Shown here one piece after another: positions 52,370 through 61,347 of a stretch of DNA of 64,000 bases (positions are counted from its first letter, which is position 1; each line of letters begins with the position of its first letter). The stretch spans positions 81,573-145,572 of the forward strand of contig CAZEXL010000002.1 in assembly GCA_964516925.1 (NCBI GenBank), in the 5' to 3' direction. The notes under the pieces were generated by a model, which was not told the DNA's origin, did no database searches, and saw only the letters and a list, made by a program, of their open reading frames with translations. The position numbers and the translations under genes were made by a program. Source of the stretch: CAG-552 sp964516925. Lineage in GTDB: Bacteria; Bacillota; Clostridia; Christensenellales; Pumilibacteraceae.

Positions 52370-54010
52370 ATGAATCTTACCGTTTCGCTTTGCTCGCCGC
52401 AACTTATCCCCGGCGCAGTTAAACATAATACACAAAAAATAAAAGACGCTCTACTTCAAACCAAAAAATCGAATTTGGTCGTTTTCCCTCGACTTGCGAT
52501 CAGCGGTGCAACCTGCGGAAGCATGTATTCGTTTCCCGTTCTTACCGCTGCCGCCGAAAACGCGTTAAGCGAAATTGCCGCCGAAGTTACGAACACGGTT
52601 GTTTTAGGCTTGCCTTTTGTAAAAGACGGAAAAACGTTCGACGCTATTGCGGTTATACAAAACAACGACGTTCGTTTATTCTTTCCGAATAAAGGCATGA
52701 CAGACTGCGGCAACAATGCGATTTACTACGGAAACGACACTATCCCCGATATCACCGTTAACGGAATTAGCGTGCGTATACTTACCGAACTAAACGCAAA
52801 AGATGCTTGCGGCGCAGATTTTATTGTAGTACCTACCGCCTATCCGTCGTACGTAGGAAAAACGAAAGACGTCATCAGCGTTTGCAAAAACTTTGCGGCT
52901 ATTGCTCTTGTAAGTAGCGGAAAGGGCGAATCGGTAAGCAACAGAATTTTAAGCGGCGACAAAATAATTTGCGTTGGCGGCAAGGAAGAAGCTTACGGCA
53001 ACTACGACGAGGAAATCGTTACCGCAAAAATTAATTGCAACAAATGCAAATCGCACGAAGAAATCGTTTCGACTAGAAACGTCTCGCTTTTGCCGCTAAA
53101 CGACGAAGAGTGTGCCGAAATTTATGAAATTATGGGGCGCGGCATAATCGGCAGAATGCGTGAAATAGGAACGAACAAAATTATTTTGGGATTAAGCGGC
53201 GGACTGGATTCTACGAACGTTTTGGTTGCCGCCGTACTTGCTTTTGAAAAACATAAGCTTGATACAAAAAAGATTATTTGCGTTACCATGCGCGGCGGTG
53301 CCTCCTCCTCGAGAACGCAAAACAACGCCTCCGCTCTTATCGAAGCGTACAAGGTTACCGGCATAAACGTTCCTATAGACACGGCGGTTACGTTACACAT
53401 GCGCTCGATTTGTCACGACGAAAAGGACGTCGTTTTCGAAAATGCTCAAGCAAGAGAGAGAACGCAAATTCTGCTTGACCTTAGCAATAAGTACAATGCT
53501 CTTATGCTCGGAACAGGGGATCTGTCCGAAATATGCTTAGGCTGGTCCACGTTCGGAGGAGATCAATTAAGTCAATACAACCCGAACTGTTCAGTTACGA
53601 AAACCGCTATGCGAAAAATGTTAACCTATTATTGCTCGCTTAAACGAACGAACAAAACTGTCGCCAGAATCATTGAGGATATCCTTTCTACGCCTGTTTC
53701 GCCGGAACTGCTTAGCGGACAAGAAACGGAAGCAATACTTGGTCCGTATGAAGTTCACGACTTCTTTATAACGGAAATAATTGCAAAAAAACAATCGCCC
53801 GACAAAGTGTTGGCAGCAGCAATAAAAGAATTTTCACTTGAAGAAAGCGTCGCTAAGGAATATATTAACAAATTTTTATCCAGACTATTTAGATATCAAT
53901 TTAAACGCAACTTCGGGCCTGACGGAGTTAAGCTGTTCCCCTACGACCTGTGCGATATGACCATACGTTCGGACTTTAACCCACAACTATGGTTAGATAA
54001 AATCAATTAA
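52370..54010 (+). CDS. nadE: NAD synthetase with degenerate glutaminase domain
   Basis: The start is ATG 52370 behind TAGGAG. Residues 1-250 are a nitrilase-like domain and 270-546 the NAD synthetase. The synthetase core is intact: ATP pyrophosphatase loop GLSGGLDSTNV, and GTGDLSEICLGWSTFGGDQ. In the nitrilase domain the catalytic residues are missing. The glutamate of FPELxxxGY is Arg41 (FPRLAISGATCG). The lysine before LPN is Arg (VRLFFPN). No cysteine occurs where ICEDLW is expected (RILTELN). It probably uses free ammonia to amidate deamido-NAD. Confidence 0.92.
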   Translation: MNLTVSLCSPQLIPGAVKHNTQKIKDALLQTKKSNLVVFPRLAISGATCGSMYSFPVLTAAAENALSEIAAEVTNTVVLGLPFVKDGKTFDAIAVIQNNDVRLFFPNKGMTDCGNNAIYYGNDTIPDITVNGISVRILTELNAKDACGADFIVVPTAYPSYVGKTKDVISVCKNFAAIALVSSGKGESVSNRILSGDKIICVGGKEEAYGNYDEEIVTAKINCNKCKSHEEIVSTRNVSLLPLNDEECAEIYEIMGRGIIGRMREIGTNKIILGLSGGLDSTNVLVAAVLAFEKHKLDTKKIICVTMRGGASSSRTQNNASALIEAYKVTGINVPIDTAVTLHMRSICHDEKDVVFENAQARERTQILLDLSNKYNALMLGTGDLSEICLGWSTFGGDQLSQYNPNCSVTKTAMRKMLTYYCSLKRTNKTVARIIEDILSTPVSPELLSGQETEAILGPYEVHDFFITEIIAKKQSPDKVLAAAIKEFSLEESVAKEYINKFLSRLFRYQFKRNFGPDGVKLFPYDLCDMTIRSDFNPQLWLDKIN

Positions 54011-54023
54011 TTTACTTAGACTA

Positions 54024-54059
54024 AAAAGCCTACCGAATCGTTTAGATCGGTAGGCTTTT
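54024..54059. terminator. Terminator of nadE and of the opposing small transcript
   Basis: Perfect 13-bp stem AAAAGCCTACCGA / TCGGTAGGCTTTT with a 10-base loop and A/T runs on both sides. Confidence 0.9.
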
Positions 54060-54100
54060 AGGAGAAAAGAGAAGAGTTATTTGTCAGATTATTCAGATAG

Positions 54101-54116
54101 TTCGCATTGGCTAACT
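54101..54116. promoter_or_regulatory. Operator candidate, downstream copy
   Basis: On the minus strand it reads GTTAGC-CAAT-GCGAAC, one mismatch from a perfect palindrome, directly after the predicted +1 of the small transcript. Confidence 0.45.
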
Positions 54117-54125
54117 GACAATCAT

Positions 54126-54154
54126 ATAATACTATAAATAATTACGCTTGTCAA
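54126..54154 (-). promoter_or_regulatory. Promoter of the candidate small RNA
   Basis: Minus-strand TTGACA (54154-54149), 17-base spacer, TATTAT (54131-54126). It is flanked on each side by a copy of a 16-base palindrome (see 54101 and 54157). Confidence 0.7.
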
Positions 54155-54156
54155 GC

Positions 54157-54172
54157 AGTTAGCAGGGGCTAA
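54157..54172. promoter_or_regulatory. Operator candidate, upstream copy
   Basis: GTTAGC-AGGG-GCTAAC, a perfect 6-4-6 palindrome just upstream of the -35 hexamer of the small transcript. Confidence 0.5.
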
Positions 54173-54215
54173 CTAAAAAAATTTTAAAAATTTTTTTGTT
54201 TTTTTTATTATGAAA

Positions 54216-54246
54216 ATATCCCGAAAGCAAATTGCCTTCGGGATAT
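54216..54246 (-). terminator. Terminator of rpsU
   Basis: Stem ATATCCCGAA / TTCGGGATAT (10 bp) with an 11-base loop immediately after the rpsU stop; the following minus-strand sequence is U/A rich. Confidence 0.75.
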
Positions 54247-54252
54247 AATTCG

Positions 54253-54432
54253 TTAGTTTTTAGAGCCTCTTTTACGAGCTTGTTCCGCCTTCTTCTTTCT
54301 TCTTACGGACGGCTTTTCATAACATTCTTTGCGACGAAGATCGCCCATAATGTTATCCTTTTGGCACTTTCTCTTAAAACGCTTAAGCGCGCTTTCAAGC
54401 GATTCGTTTTCGCCAACTTTGATATAAGACAT
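54253..54432 (-). CDS. rpsU: 30S ribosomal protein S21
   Basis: ATG 54432 to TAA 54253 gives 59 residues: MSYIKVGENESLESALKRF, KECYEKPSVRRKKKAEQARKR. This is a typical bS21, a small basic protein of the 30S subunit near the anti-Shine-Dalgarno end of 16S rRNA. AAGGCGGTG precedes the ATG. It has its own consensus promoter and terminator although it lies after the heat-shock operon, an order also seen in Bacillus. Confidence 0.96.
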   Translation of the reverse strand: MSYIKVGENESLESALKRFKRKCQKDNIMGDLRRKECYEKPSVRRKKKAEQARKRGSKN

Positions 54433-54473
54433 TAATTACACCGCCTTTGCTACGATAGCTTAGATTCTTAGGT

Positions 54474-54502
54474 ATTATAATTAATAGTCCTAAATTTGTC
54501 AA
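54474..54502 (-). promoter_or_regulatory. Promoter of rpsU
   Basis: Minus-strand TTGACA (54502-54497), 17-base spacer, TATAAT (54479-54474): full consensus. Confidence 0.85.
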
Positions 54503-54535
54503 CCGATTTGCCACCGTAATAGAAAATTTTTTAGT

Positions 54536-54868
54536 TTACAACGGCAATTTTTCGCCGCCGAGAACGTGTATATGAAGGTGGAACACCGTTTGTCCGCCGT
54601 CGTCGCCTTGATTGATTATAATGCGATAACCGTTTTCAAGCCCGAGAGACGGCGCAAGCTTAGCGATTTTAGCAAACGTACGCCCGAGCATTTGCTCGTC
54701 GGAAGCCGTCATTTCGGACAAAAGCTTAAAATGCTTTTTTGGTATTACGAGGTAGTGGCATTTTGCCTTTGGCTCGATGTCGCGGATTACAAAAATTTCT
54801 TCGTCCTCGTAAAGTTTGGACGACGGAATAACGCCGTCTTTGATTTTACAAAAAATGCAATCGTTCAT
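54536..54868 (-). CDS. HIT family nucleotide-binding hydrolase (HinT-like)
   Basis: The 110-residue product starts CIFCKIKDGVIPSSK and ends with the histidine triad HLHIHVLGGEKLPL. HinT enzymes hydrolyse AMP-lysine and aminoacyl-AMP-type phosphoramidates. Length and motifs are complete. It overlaps mtaB by 4 bases at the end of the heat-shock run. AAGGAG precedes the ATG. Confidence 0.94.
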   Translation of the reverse strand: MNDCIFCKIKDGVIPSSKLYEDEEIFVIRDIEPKAKCHYLVIPKKHFKLLSEMTASDEQMLGRTFAKIAKLAPSLGLENGYRIIINQGDDGGQTVFHLHIHVLGGEKLPL

Positions 54869-56112
54869 AATATTTCTCCTTTTATGCCGTCTAGATACGG
54901 AGCAACTAGCTTAACCTTGCCCATTTGCCCCGCCATTAGCGGCGAATATACTTTTATATAGTTGGACGTAAATCCTTCGCTTAGGTCGTCCTTTTGCGTT
55001 TCGGCATAAACCAATGCAGTTTTACCGATGTTTTTTGATATAAATTCGGCACGAAGTTTGGCTCCGAGTTCAATTAGCTGAGCCGCTCTGCGATTGCGCT
55101 CCGCCTTGTCTATTTGCGGAAGCTTAGCCGCGTTCGTACCCGCTCTTTCGGAATACGGAAAAACGTGTATTGCCGCAAACTTAGCCTTTTTTGCCGTCTC
55201 CATTCCGATAAGATGATCCTCCTCTGTTTCGGTAGGAAAACCTGCTATCATATCGGTGGTGATTGCCGCATCGGGAAAGTACGAATATATCAGTTCGGTT
55301 TTTTTTAGGTATTCTTCCGCCGTATAATGACGATTCATTGCCTTTAGCACCGCCGATGAACCGCTTTGCAACGACAAATGAAAATGATCGCAAAAGTCGC
55401 TTTGCTTTAGCGCGTTAAGCAAATTCTCGTCTACCACTTCGCACTCGAGCGAACTTAGTCTTTTTCGGCACGGAACGTCTTTTAACGCAAGAACGAGTTC
55501 GGTTAGCCCGTTTGCGCCGTCGTGATAATCGGACACGTTTATTCCGGTAAGAATAATTTCCTTGCTGTGCATGGCTACGAGATTTGCTTCGTTTACGACG
55601 CTTTCTATCTTGCGACTGCGACTTCTTCCGCGCAAATACGGAATTCGGCAATACGAACAAAAGTTGTTGCAACCGTCTTGAACCTTTATGTAGCCGCGCG
55701 TTTTAGTTTCTGCCGGCGTAAGATTGTCTTCGTATACAAGCGGCAATTCATCGCCGTAAAAGCGCTCGTCGCTCGATATGTCTGACATAAATCTCATAAC
55801 TGCTTCTATTTTGCCGCCTACTCCGCTTACAGCCGCTACATTTTTGTTGTCCAAGTACCTTTGCGGATCGTTTTGACTGCTACAGCCGAGCACCAAAACT
55901 CGAGCGTTGCGATTGTACTTTTTTAGTCGTTCTACCGCTTGACGAGATTTTTTGTCCGCTTCTGCCGTAACCGAGCACGTGTTTAAAACGTACGCATCGG
56001 CATAACCGAGCTTGTCGGATGCCGCCACTCCGATTTTTTCCAATGCGTTTATTATTGCTTGGCCTTCGTACGAATTAACTTTGCAGCCTAGCGAAAAGAC
56101 CACGACTTTCAT
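54865..56112 (-). CDS. mtaB: tRNA (t6A37) methylthiotransferase
   Basis: The start is ATG 56112 behind GGAGG; the frame from 56160 lies inside rsmE. The 415-residue radical-SAM enzyme has the N-terminal MTTase domain (SLGCKVNSYEGQ, NTCSVTAEADKKSRQ, VLGCSSQ), the radical-SAM cluster motif CNNFCSYCRIPYLRG, and a C-terminal TRAM domain ending GKVKLVAPYLDGIKGE. It adds a methylthio group to t6A37 of tRNA. The SLGCKVNSYE pattern fits MtaB and not MiaB. Confidence 0.92.
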   Translation of the reverse strand: MKVVVFSLGCKVNSYEGQAIINALEKIGVAASDKLGYADAYVLNTCSVTAEADKKSRQAVERLKKYNRNARVLVLGCSSQNDPQRYLDNKNVAAVSGVGGKIEAVMRFMSDISSDERFYGDELPLVYEDNLTPAETKTRGYIKVQDGCNNFCSYCRIPYLRGRSRSRKIESVVNEANLVAMHSKEIILTGINVSDYHDGANGLTELVLALKDVPCRKRLSSLECEVVDENLLNALKQSDFCDHFHLSLQSGSSAVLKAMNRHYTAEEYLKKTELIYSYFPDAAITTDMIAGFPTETEEDHLIGMETAKKAKFAAIHVFPYSERAGTNAAKLPQIDKAERNRRAAQLIELGAKLRAEFISKNIGKTALVYAETQKDDLSEGFTSNYIKVYSPLMAGQMGKVKLVAPYLDGIKGEIL

Positions 56113-56816
56113 TGCAATTCCTCCGCTTCGTACATAGCAAGCGTAGCTGCGGCGACACACGCGGTTTCGGCGCGCAAAATTCGTTTGCCGAGATTAATCG
56201 GAGTTGCGCCGATATCCACAATTTCGTTAGCCTCGCTAGCCGAAAAGCCACCCTCGCTACCGACGATTATGGCAACGGAACCTTTTTTTAAGCAGCTTTC
56301 TTTTAGCTTTGCGCCTTCTTTTTCGTACAAAAACAGCACGTTGTCGAATTGCGATAATTTTTTTAGCATATCGTTGAATTTAATCGGTTGATTTACAACG
56401 GGCACTTTGCCTCTGCCGCATTGTTGAGCAGCTTCTTTGCATATTTTGTTAAGTCGCTCAACTTTTACCGATTCTTTTTTTACCTGCACGTAATCGGAAA
56501 TAAACGGCGTTATTGCCGACAAGCCGAGCTCGGTACATTTTTGGCACACCCATTCGAGTTTGTCGGATTTTAGCAAAGCGACAAAAAGCTCAACGTTTGT
56601 AGAAGGTTCGGCATTGCATTCGGTTTTGTCGATAAACGTAAGGTACGTGTTTTTGGAATCTATTTTTGTTATGCGATAACGATAATCGTACCCATCTCCG
56701 TCGCACAAAACAAGCTCGTCGCCCACTTTTGCACGCAAAACCACCGACACGTGATTATGATCGTTGCCGGTAAGAACGTTGTCCTCCGAAATTTTATCTA
56801 CGAATATTTTTCTCAT
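56109..56816 (-). CDS. rsmE: 16S rRNA m3U1498 methyltransferase
   Basis: The 235-residue SPOUT-class protein starts MRKIFVDKISEDN (N-terminal PUA-like domain). It has LLKSDKLEWVCQKCTELGL, and the knotted SAM site IVGSEGGFSASEAN and NLGKRILRAETACVAA. It methylates N3 of U1498 in 16S rRNA. It overlaps both neighbours by 4 bases, between prmA and mtaB as in other Bacillota. Confidence 0.95.
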   Translation of the reverse strand: MRKIFVDKISEDNVLTGNDHNHVSVVLRAKVGDELVLCDGDGYDYRYRITKIDSKNTYLTFIDKTECNAEPSTNVELFVALLKSDKLEWVCQKCTELGLSAITPFISDYVQVKKESVKVERLNKICKEAAQQCGRGKVPVVNQPIKFNDMLKKLSQFDNVLFLYEKEGAKLKESCLKKGSVAIIVGSEGGFSASEANEIVDIGATPINLGKRILRAETACVAAATLAMYEAEELQ

Positions 56817-57721
56817 TTTTCAAAGGCAAAAGCTTGCCATTCTCCGTCTTTTAGTCTCGTTTTTAGCTTCAAATGCGAATACGCCGCCAAAACTTCGTCG
56901 GCACGCGAATTGATTATGCCGCTTAGAATAACGATTCCGTCTTCTTTTAGCAATCCTTCGATAAGCGCGCTTAAACGAATAAGCACGTCGGCAGTAATGT
57001 TGGCAATAACTACATCAAACCTCTTTCCGTCCGACGCAAGATCGCCGCAAATGATCTTTACTTTGTCCGTAACGCCGTTTAGCTCTGCGTTGTCGCAAGC
57101 CGCCTTTACCGCCTGCTCATCGATGTCCGACATGACGCAATTTTTTGCGCCGAGTTTTACGGCAGTTACTCCCAGTATACCGCTTCCGCACCCTAGGTCG
57201 CATACTTCTTTGCCGCTTAGGTCAACGTTGCTAAGCAGCCTTATACACATGGAAGTCGTTTCGTGACTGCCCGTTCCGAACGCCATGCCCGGATCGATTT
57301 TTACTTCGATAAGTCCGTCGTCTTTTCGATTTATCCACTTTGGAACCACAACCACTTTGCCCAGATTAATAGGTTGATAGTATTGCTTCCAAACGTTTTC
57401 CCAATCTTCGGATTTTATCGTTTTTACGCTTACTTCCAGTGAACCGACGTCGAACTCGCAGTTTTGTTTTAGCAAATCGAGCTCCTCGTAAATTTCGGAC
57501 AAATCGCTTTCAAGCGCAAAAAAGCCGCTTACGAACACTCGTTTGTCGTCCGTAAGCAGGCTTTCGTCTACGTAATCCCAGATTATGCCGCCTTTGTAAA
57601 GCTCGTTAAAATCGGAGGGATCTTTTATGCTGACTCCCTCGCTGCCCGCGCCGATAAGTATGGCAGACACCATATCGCTTGCCAACGTGTTGGTGCATAC
57701 TGAAACTTGTAAATACTGCAT
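56813..57721 (-). CDS. prmA: Ribosomal protein L11 methyltransferase
   Basis: The 302-residue product has an N-terminal recognition domain (MQYLQVSVCTN, ENVWKQYYQPINLGK) and a SAM domain with DPGMAFGTGSHETTSMC, VCDLGCGSGILGV and ANITADVLIRL. It trimethylates L11. It starts 1 base after dnaJ ends, without a clear ribosome site of its own, so translation is probably coupled. Confidence 0.95.
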   Translation of the reverse strand: MQYLQVSVCTNTLASDMVSAILIGAGSEGVSIKDPSDFNELYKGGIIWDYVDESLLTDDKRVFVSGFFALESDLSEIYEELDLLKQNCEFDVGSLEVSVKTIKSEDWENVWKQYYQPINLGKVVVVPKWINRKDDGLIEVKIDPGMAFGTGSHETTSMCIRLLSNVDLSGKEVCDLGCGSGILGVTAVKLGAKNCVMSDIDEQAVKAACDNAELNGVTDKVKIICGDLASDGKRFDVVIANITADVLIRLSALIEGLLKEDGIVILSGIINSRADEVLAAYSHLKLKTRLKDGEWQAFAFEK

Positions 57722-57722
57722 A

Positions 57723-58820
57723 TTATTTTCGGTTGAAGTTTCTTACCGATTCGAATTGATTGTCCTTGAATAAGGCGGCAAGTTCCTTCGCTTTTTCCTT
57801 TTGCTCCTTGGTAAGATTTTGAGGTACATCCACGATAAGCTTAACGTACATATCGCCCTTGCGTTTGCCAAGGTCCACGCCCGCACCGCGCAGTTTAATC
57901 GTAGTCGCACTTTGCGTGCCTTCGGGAATAGTCATTGCCACCGGATCACCTTTTAGCGCGGGGACTTTTACCTTATCACCCAAAAGAGCCTGCATTACCG
58001 TTATGGGATAAGTAAGGTACAAATCGGCGTTTTTGCGAGTAAAGAGCTTATGCGGAGTTACGGTTATCCCTATTATTAAGTCGCCAGGCGTTCCGTTGCG
58101 AACCTTGTCGCCTTCGCCGCGAACGGTAACCGCCTGTCCGTTTTCCATAAGCGGAGGAAACGTGAGCTTTAGCTTGGTGTTTACTCTGACGTACGCTTTT
58201 CCGCCACACTTAGAGCACGTTTCTTTTATTATTTTGCCTGTGCCGCCGCAAGTGGGGCAAACGCGTTCGCTTGCCATTTGACCGTACGGCGTGTTTTGGA
58301 CGTAACGAACCTTGCCGCTGCCATTGCACTTAGTGCATTTAGAGAACTCGGTTCCGTTTTTAGCACCCGTACCTTTGCACGCAGAACACGGCTCGGTGCG
58401 ATTTACCGATACTTCTTTTTGAGCACCGAACGCAGCCTCTTCGAACGAAAGCGTTACGCGCACAGATATATCTCGACCTTGAGCACGCACGTCACCGCCG
58501 CCACCGCCGAAAAAGTTGAAAATATTATCGAATATAGACTCACCGCCGCCAAAGCCGCCGAAACCGCCAAAGCCGCCGCTTCCGAAACCTCCGCCGCCAC
58601 CGCCGAAGTTGGGAGCCGGGTTGTCGTATTGCGCCCTTTTGTCGGCGTCGCCGAGAGTTTGATACGCTTCGTTGATCTCCTTGAATTTATTGGCTGCCGC
58701 TTCGTCGCCGGGGTTATGGTCGGGATGATACTTAAACGCCAGCTTTTTGTAGGCTGACTTTATCTCGTCCTGCGTAGCGGTTTTGCTTACGCCTAGAATG
58801 TCGTAATATGATTTATCCAT
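57723..58820 (-). CDS. dnaJ: Chaperone DnaJ
   Basis: The start is ATG 58820 behind AAGGA; the frame from 58847 has no site. The 365-residue protein has the J domain with HPD (YHPDHNPGD), a Gly/Phe linker (residues about 70-110), and four zinc-finger repeats CSACKGTG, CTKCNGSG, CPTCGGTG and CSKCGGKA. The C-terminal client-binding domains complete it. It stimulates the DnaK ATPase. Complete type I DnaJ. Confidence 0.96.
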   Translation of the reverse strand: MDKSYYDILGVSKTATQDEIKSAYKKLAFKYHPDHNPGDEAAANKFKEINEAYQTLGDADKRAQYDNPAPNFGGGGGGFGSGGFGGFGGFGGGESIFDNIFNFFGGGGGDVRAQGRDISVRVTLSFEEAAFGAQKEVSVNRTEPCSACKGTGAKNGTEFSKCTKCNGSGKVRYVQNTPYGQMASERVCPTCGGTGKIIKETCSKCGGKAYVRVNTKLKLTFPPLMENGQAVTVRGEGDKVRNGTPGDLIIGITVTPHKLFTRKNADLYLTYPITVMQALLGDKVKVPALKGDPVAMTIPEGTQSATTIKLRGAGVDLGKRKGDMYVKLIVDVPQNLTKEQKEKAKELAALFKDNQFESVRNFNRK

Positions 58821-58880
58821 TATTCCTTGCCTAAGGTCAAGCCGCAAATGCAGCTTGACCTTGCGTTATTTAGTAGTAGA

Positions 58881-60689
58881 TTAGTTGTTGTCGCCCATGT
58901 CTTCGACTTTTACGCCGTCGCCTTCTTGTTGAGCGCCCTGAGCAGACTGCGCAGCCGCCTGATAAAGCTTGGTGAATACTTCGCCGGAAACTTTTTCGAG
59001 CTGCTGAGTCTTTTCTTTGATGTTTTCGATATTATCCGACTTAAGAGCTTCCTTAAGTTCGTCCATATGCTTGTTAAGCTGTTCTTTGTCAGCCTCGTCG
59101 ACCTTGTCGCCGTTTTCGGAAAGGACCTTTTCGATAGAACCGATCATCATGTCGGCGTGGTTCTTTGCGTCCACCAAATCTTTACGCTTCTTGTCCTCTT
59201 CGGCAAATTTTTCGGCGTCCTTTATTGCGTCGTTGATTTGATCTTCGGTAAGGTTGGAAGAAGCGGTTATGGTTACGTGCTGTTCTTTGTTGGTGCCAAG
59301 ATCCTTTGCGGAAACGTGAACTATGCCGTTTGCGTCGATATCGAACGTTACTTCGATTTGAGGAATGCCGCGCGGTGCGGGCGGAATACCGGTAAGCTCG
59401 AAGCGTGCAAGCGTCTTGTTTGCGGACGCTACTTCACGCTCGCCCTGCAATACGTGAATGTCTACGCTGGGTTGATTGTCGGCAGCCGTCGAGAAAATCT
59501 GCGACTTCTTGAACGGTATGGTGGTGTTGCGGTCGATAAGCTTAGTGAATATGCCGCCAAGCGTTTCGATACCGAGCGAAAGCGGCGTTACGTCCAAAAG
59601 AAGCACGTCTTTTACTTCGCCTGCAAGAACGCCTGCCTGAATTGCCGCGCCTATTGCTACGCATTCGTCGGGGTTAATGCCCTTGAACGGCTCTTTGCCC
59701 GAAAGCTTCTTAACCGCTTCGACTACTGCCGGGATACGAGTAGAACCGCCGACAAGAATAACCTTGCCTATGTCGCTGTTGTTAAGACCTGCATCGCTCA
59801 TTGCGCGTTTGCAAAGAGTTATGGTCTTATCCACAAGCGACGAAGTAAGCGAATCGAACTTGCCGCGAGTCATCTCGTATTCGAGATGGATAGGTCCGTT
59901 AGGCGAATTTGCAATGAACGGCAAGCTGATAGTCGTTTTTTGAAGCGACGAAAGTTCGATTTTTGCTTTTTCGGCTACGTCCTTAAGACGTTGCATTGCC
60001 ATACGGTCGGTAGAAAGATCGATACCGTTATCCTTTTTAAACTGTTCGATAAGATATTCCATTATCTTTTGGTCGAAGTCGTCGCCGCCGAGACGGTTAT
60101 CGCCGGCAGTCGCCAAAACTTCGAACACGCCGTCGCCGATTTCAAGCACGGAGATATCGAACGTACCGCCGCCGAGGTCGTAGATAAATACCTTTTGGTT
60201 TGCGTTTTGCCCTTTGTCGAGGCCGTACGCAAGAGCAGCCGCCGTGGGCTCGTTGATTATTCTTTTTACGTCGAGTCCTGCGATCTTACCTGCGTCCTTA
60301 GTAGCCTGACGTTGAGAGTCGGTAAAGTATGCGGGAACAGTAATTACCGCTTCGGTAACCTTTTCGCCAAGGTAAGCTTCGGCGTCCTGCTTAAGCTTGG
60401 AAAGAATCATTGCCGAAATTTCTTGCGGCGAAAACTTTTTGTCGTCTATCGTTACTTTGTGGTCGGTACCCATTTCGCGTTTGATGGACGAAACGGTTCT
60501 ACCGGCGTTAGCTATTGCCTGACGTTTTGCTACGCTACCTACAAGACGCTCGCCGTCTTTTGCGAAGCCTACTACCGAAGGAGTCGTTCTGCTTCCTTCC
60601 GAATTGGGTATTACTACCGGATCGCCGCCTTCCAAAACGGCTACGCACGAGTTGGTCGTGCCAAGGTCGATACCTATAATCTTACTCAT
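58881..60689 (-). CDS. dnaK: Chaperone DnaK
   Basis: The 602-residue Hsp70 has the nucleotide-binding domain (IIGIDLGTTNSCVAV, IYDLGGGTFDISVLE, ILVGGSTRIPAV), linker VLLLDVTPLSLGIET, a substrate-binding domain, and a helical lid with C-terminal DGVKVEDMGDNN. The family-typical 24-residue insertion seen in Gram-negative DnaK is absent, fitting a Gram-positive source. GGAGG-type site before the ATG. Confidence 0.97.
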   Translation of the reverse strand: MSKIIGIDLGTTNSCVAVLEGGDPVVIPNSEGSRTTPSVVGFAKDGERLVGSVAKRQAIANAGRTVSSIKREMGTDHKVTIDDKKFSPQEISAMILSKLKQDAEAYLGEKVTEAVITVPAYFTDSQRQATKDAGKIAGLDVKRIINEPTAAALAYGLDKGQNANQKVFIYDLGGGTFDISVLEIGDGVFEVLATAGDNRLGGDDFDQKIMEYLIEQFKKDNGIDLSTDRMAMQRLKDVAEKAKIELSSLQKTTISLPFIANSPNGPIHLEYEMTRGKFDSLTSSLVDKTITLCKRAMSDAGLNNSDIGKVILVGGSTRIPAVVEAVKKLSGKEPFKGINPDECVAIGAAIQAGVLAGEVKDVLLLDVTPLSLGIETLGGIFTKLIDRNTTIPFKKSQIFSTAADNQPSVDIHVLQGEREVASANKTLARFELTGIPPAPRGIPQIEVTFDIDANGIVHVSAKDLGTNKEQHVTITASSNLTEDQINDAIKDAEKFAEEDKKRKDLVDAKNHADMMIGSIEKVLSENGDKVDEADKEQLNKHMDELKEALKSDNIENIKEKTQQLEKVSGEVFTKLYQAAAQSAQGAQQEGDGVKVEDMGDNN

Positions 60690-60739
60690 AATATATATCC
60701 TCCTGATTTTTACTGAATTGATTTTGGGACTTGCCCGTT

Positions 60740-61333
60740 TTATTTTCCTACTATAACCGCGGCATGACGCAACATGCGTTCGCCGATTTTATAGCCTTGT
60801 TGGTAAACTTTTACTATTTTGCCCTTTTGATCGTCGGGCGCGTCCTCTTCCATAATCGCATTGTGAAAGTTGGGATCGAAGTCCTTTCCAAGCGAATCGA
60901 TTTTTTTAACGTCGAAGCTTGAAAGAAGCGTTTCAAGCTGACGTTCGATAATTTCTATTCCGCCAAGCGTGCTTTTGTCGGTAATCATAAGCTTTGCTTG
61001 TTCGATTGCGTCAAGCACGGGCAAAAGCTTTTCAAGCACGTCTATCGCGCCGTCCGTGCGCACGCGTTTGTTCGTTTCGTTGGTGCGCTTACGATAGTTG
61101 TCGAACTCTGCCTGAAGTCGCTGCGCTTGCGAAGTCATTTCGGAAGCCAAAGCTTTTAGCTTTTCGTTTTCGGACTTAGCCGCCGACAGATCTTCGGCAA
61201 GTTTGTCGGCTTCTTGTTGCATTGCGTCGAAGTCGTCTTTGAACATTCGTACAGTTTCGGGTTCGGCAACTTCTACGCTTTCGTTTTGGTTTTCCGTTTC
61301 CGCGGTCTGTTTTTCATGCTCTTTTTTACTCAT
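60740..61333 (-). CDS. grpE: Nucleotide exchange factor GrpE
   Basis: The 197-residue product has an acidic N-terminus, a long coiled coil (residues about 30-100), and the GrpE beta domain block FDPNFHNAIMEEDAPDDQ with VYQQGYKIGERMLRHA. It exchanges nucleotide on DnaK. AGGAG precedes the ATG; 50 bases separate it from dnaK. Confidence 0.95.
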   Translation of the reverse strand: MSKKEHEKQTAETENQNESVEVAEPETVRMFKDDFDAMQQEADKLAEDLSAAKSENEKLKALASEMTSQAQRLQAEFDNYRKRTNETNKRVRTDGAIDVLEKLLPVLDAIEQAKLMITDKSTLGGIEIIERQLETLLSSFDVKKIDSLGKDFDPNFHNAIMEEDAPDDQKGKIVKVYQQGYKIGERMLRHAAVIVGK

Positions 61334-61347
61334 TTTATATCTCCTGA

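Larger units (their letters stand above)
54020..54119 (-). ncRNA. Candidate small RNA ending in the nadE-side terminator
   Basis: A promoter at 54154-54126 predicts +1 near 54119. The transcript would begin GTCAGTTAGCC, contain a matching CTGAC (closing a stem of about 35 bases) and end at the hairpin 54059-54024 followed by TTTTTAG. About 100 bases, no start codon with a useful frame, no gene downstream in that direction except antisense to nadE. No known RNA family recognised. Confidence 0.5.

Noticed and set aside
58827..60716. 629-residue open frame antisense to dnaK
   Set aside because: DnaK is certain; the antisense product is Arg/Val/Phe-rich without recognisable domains.
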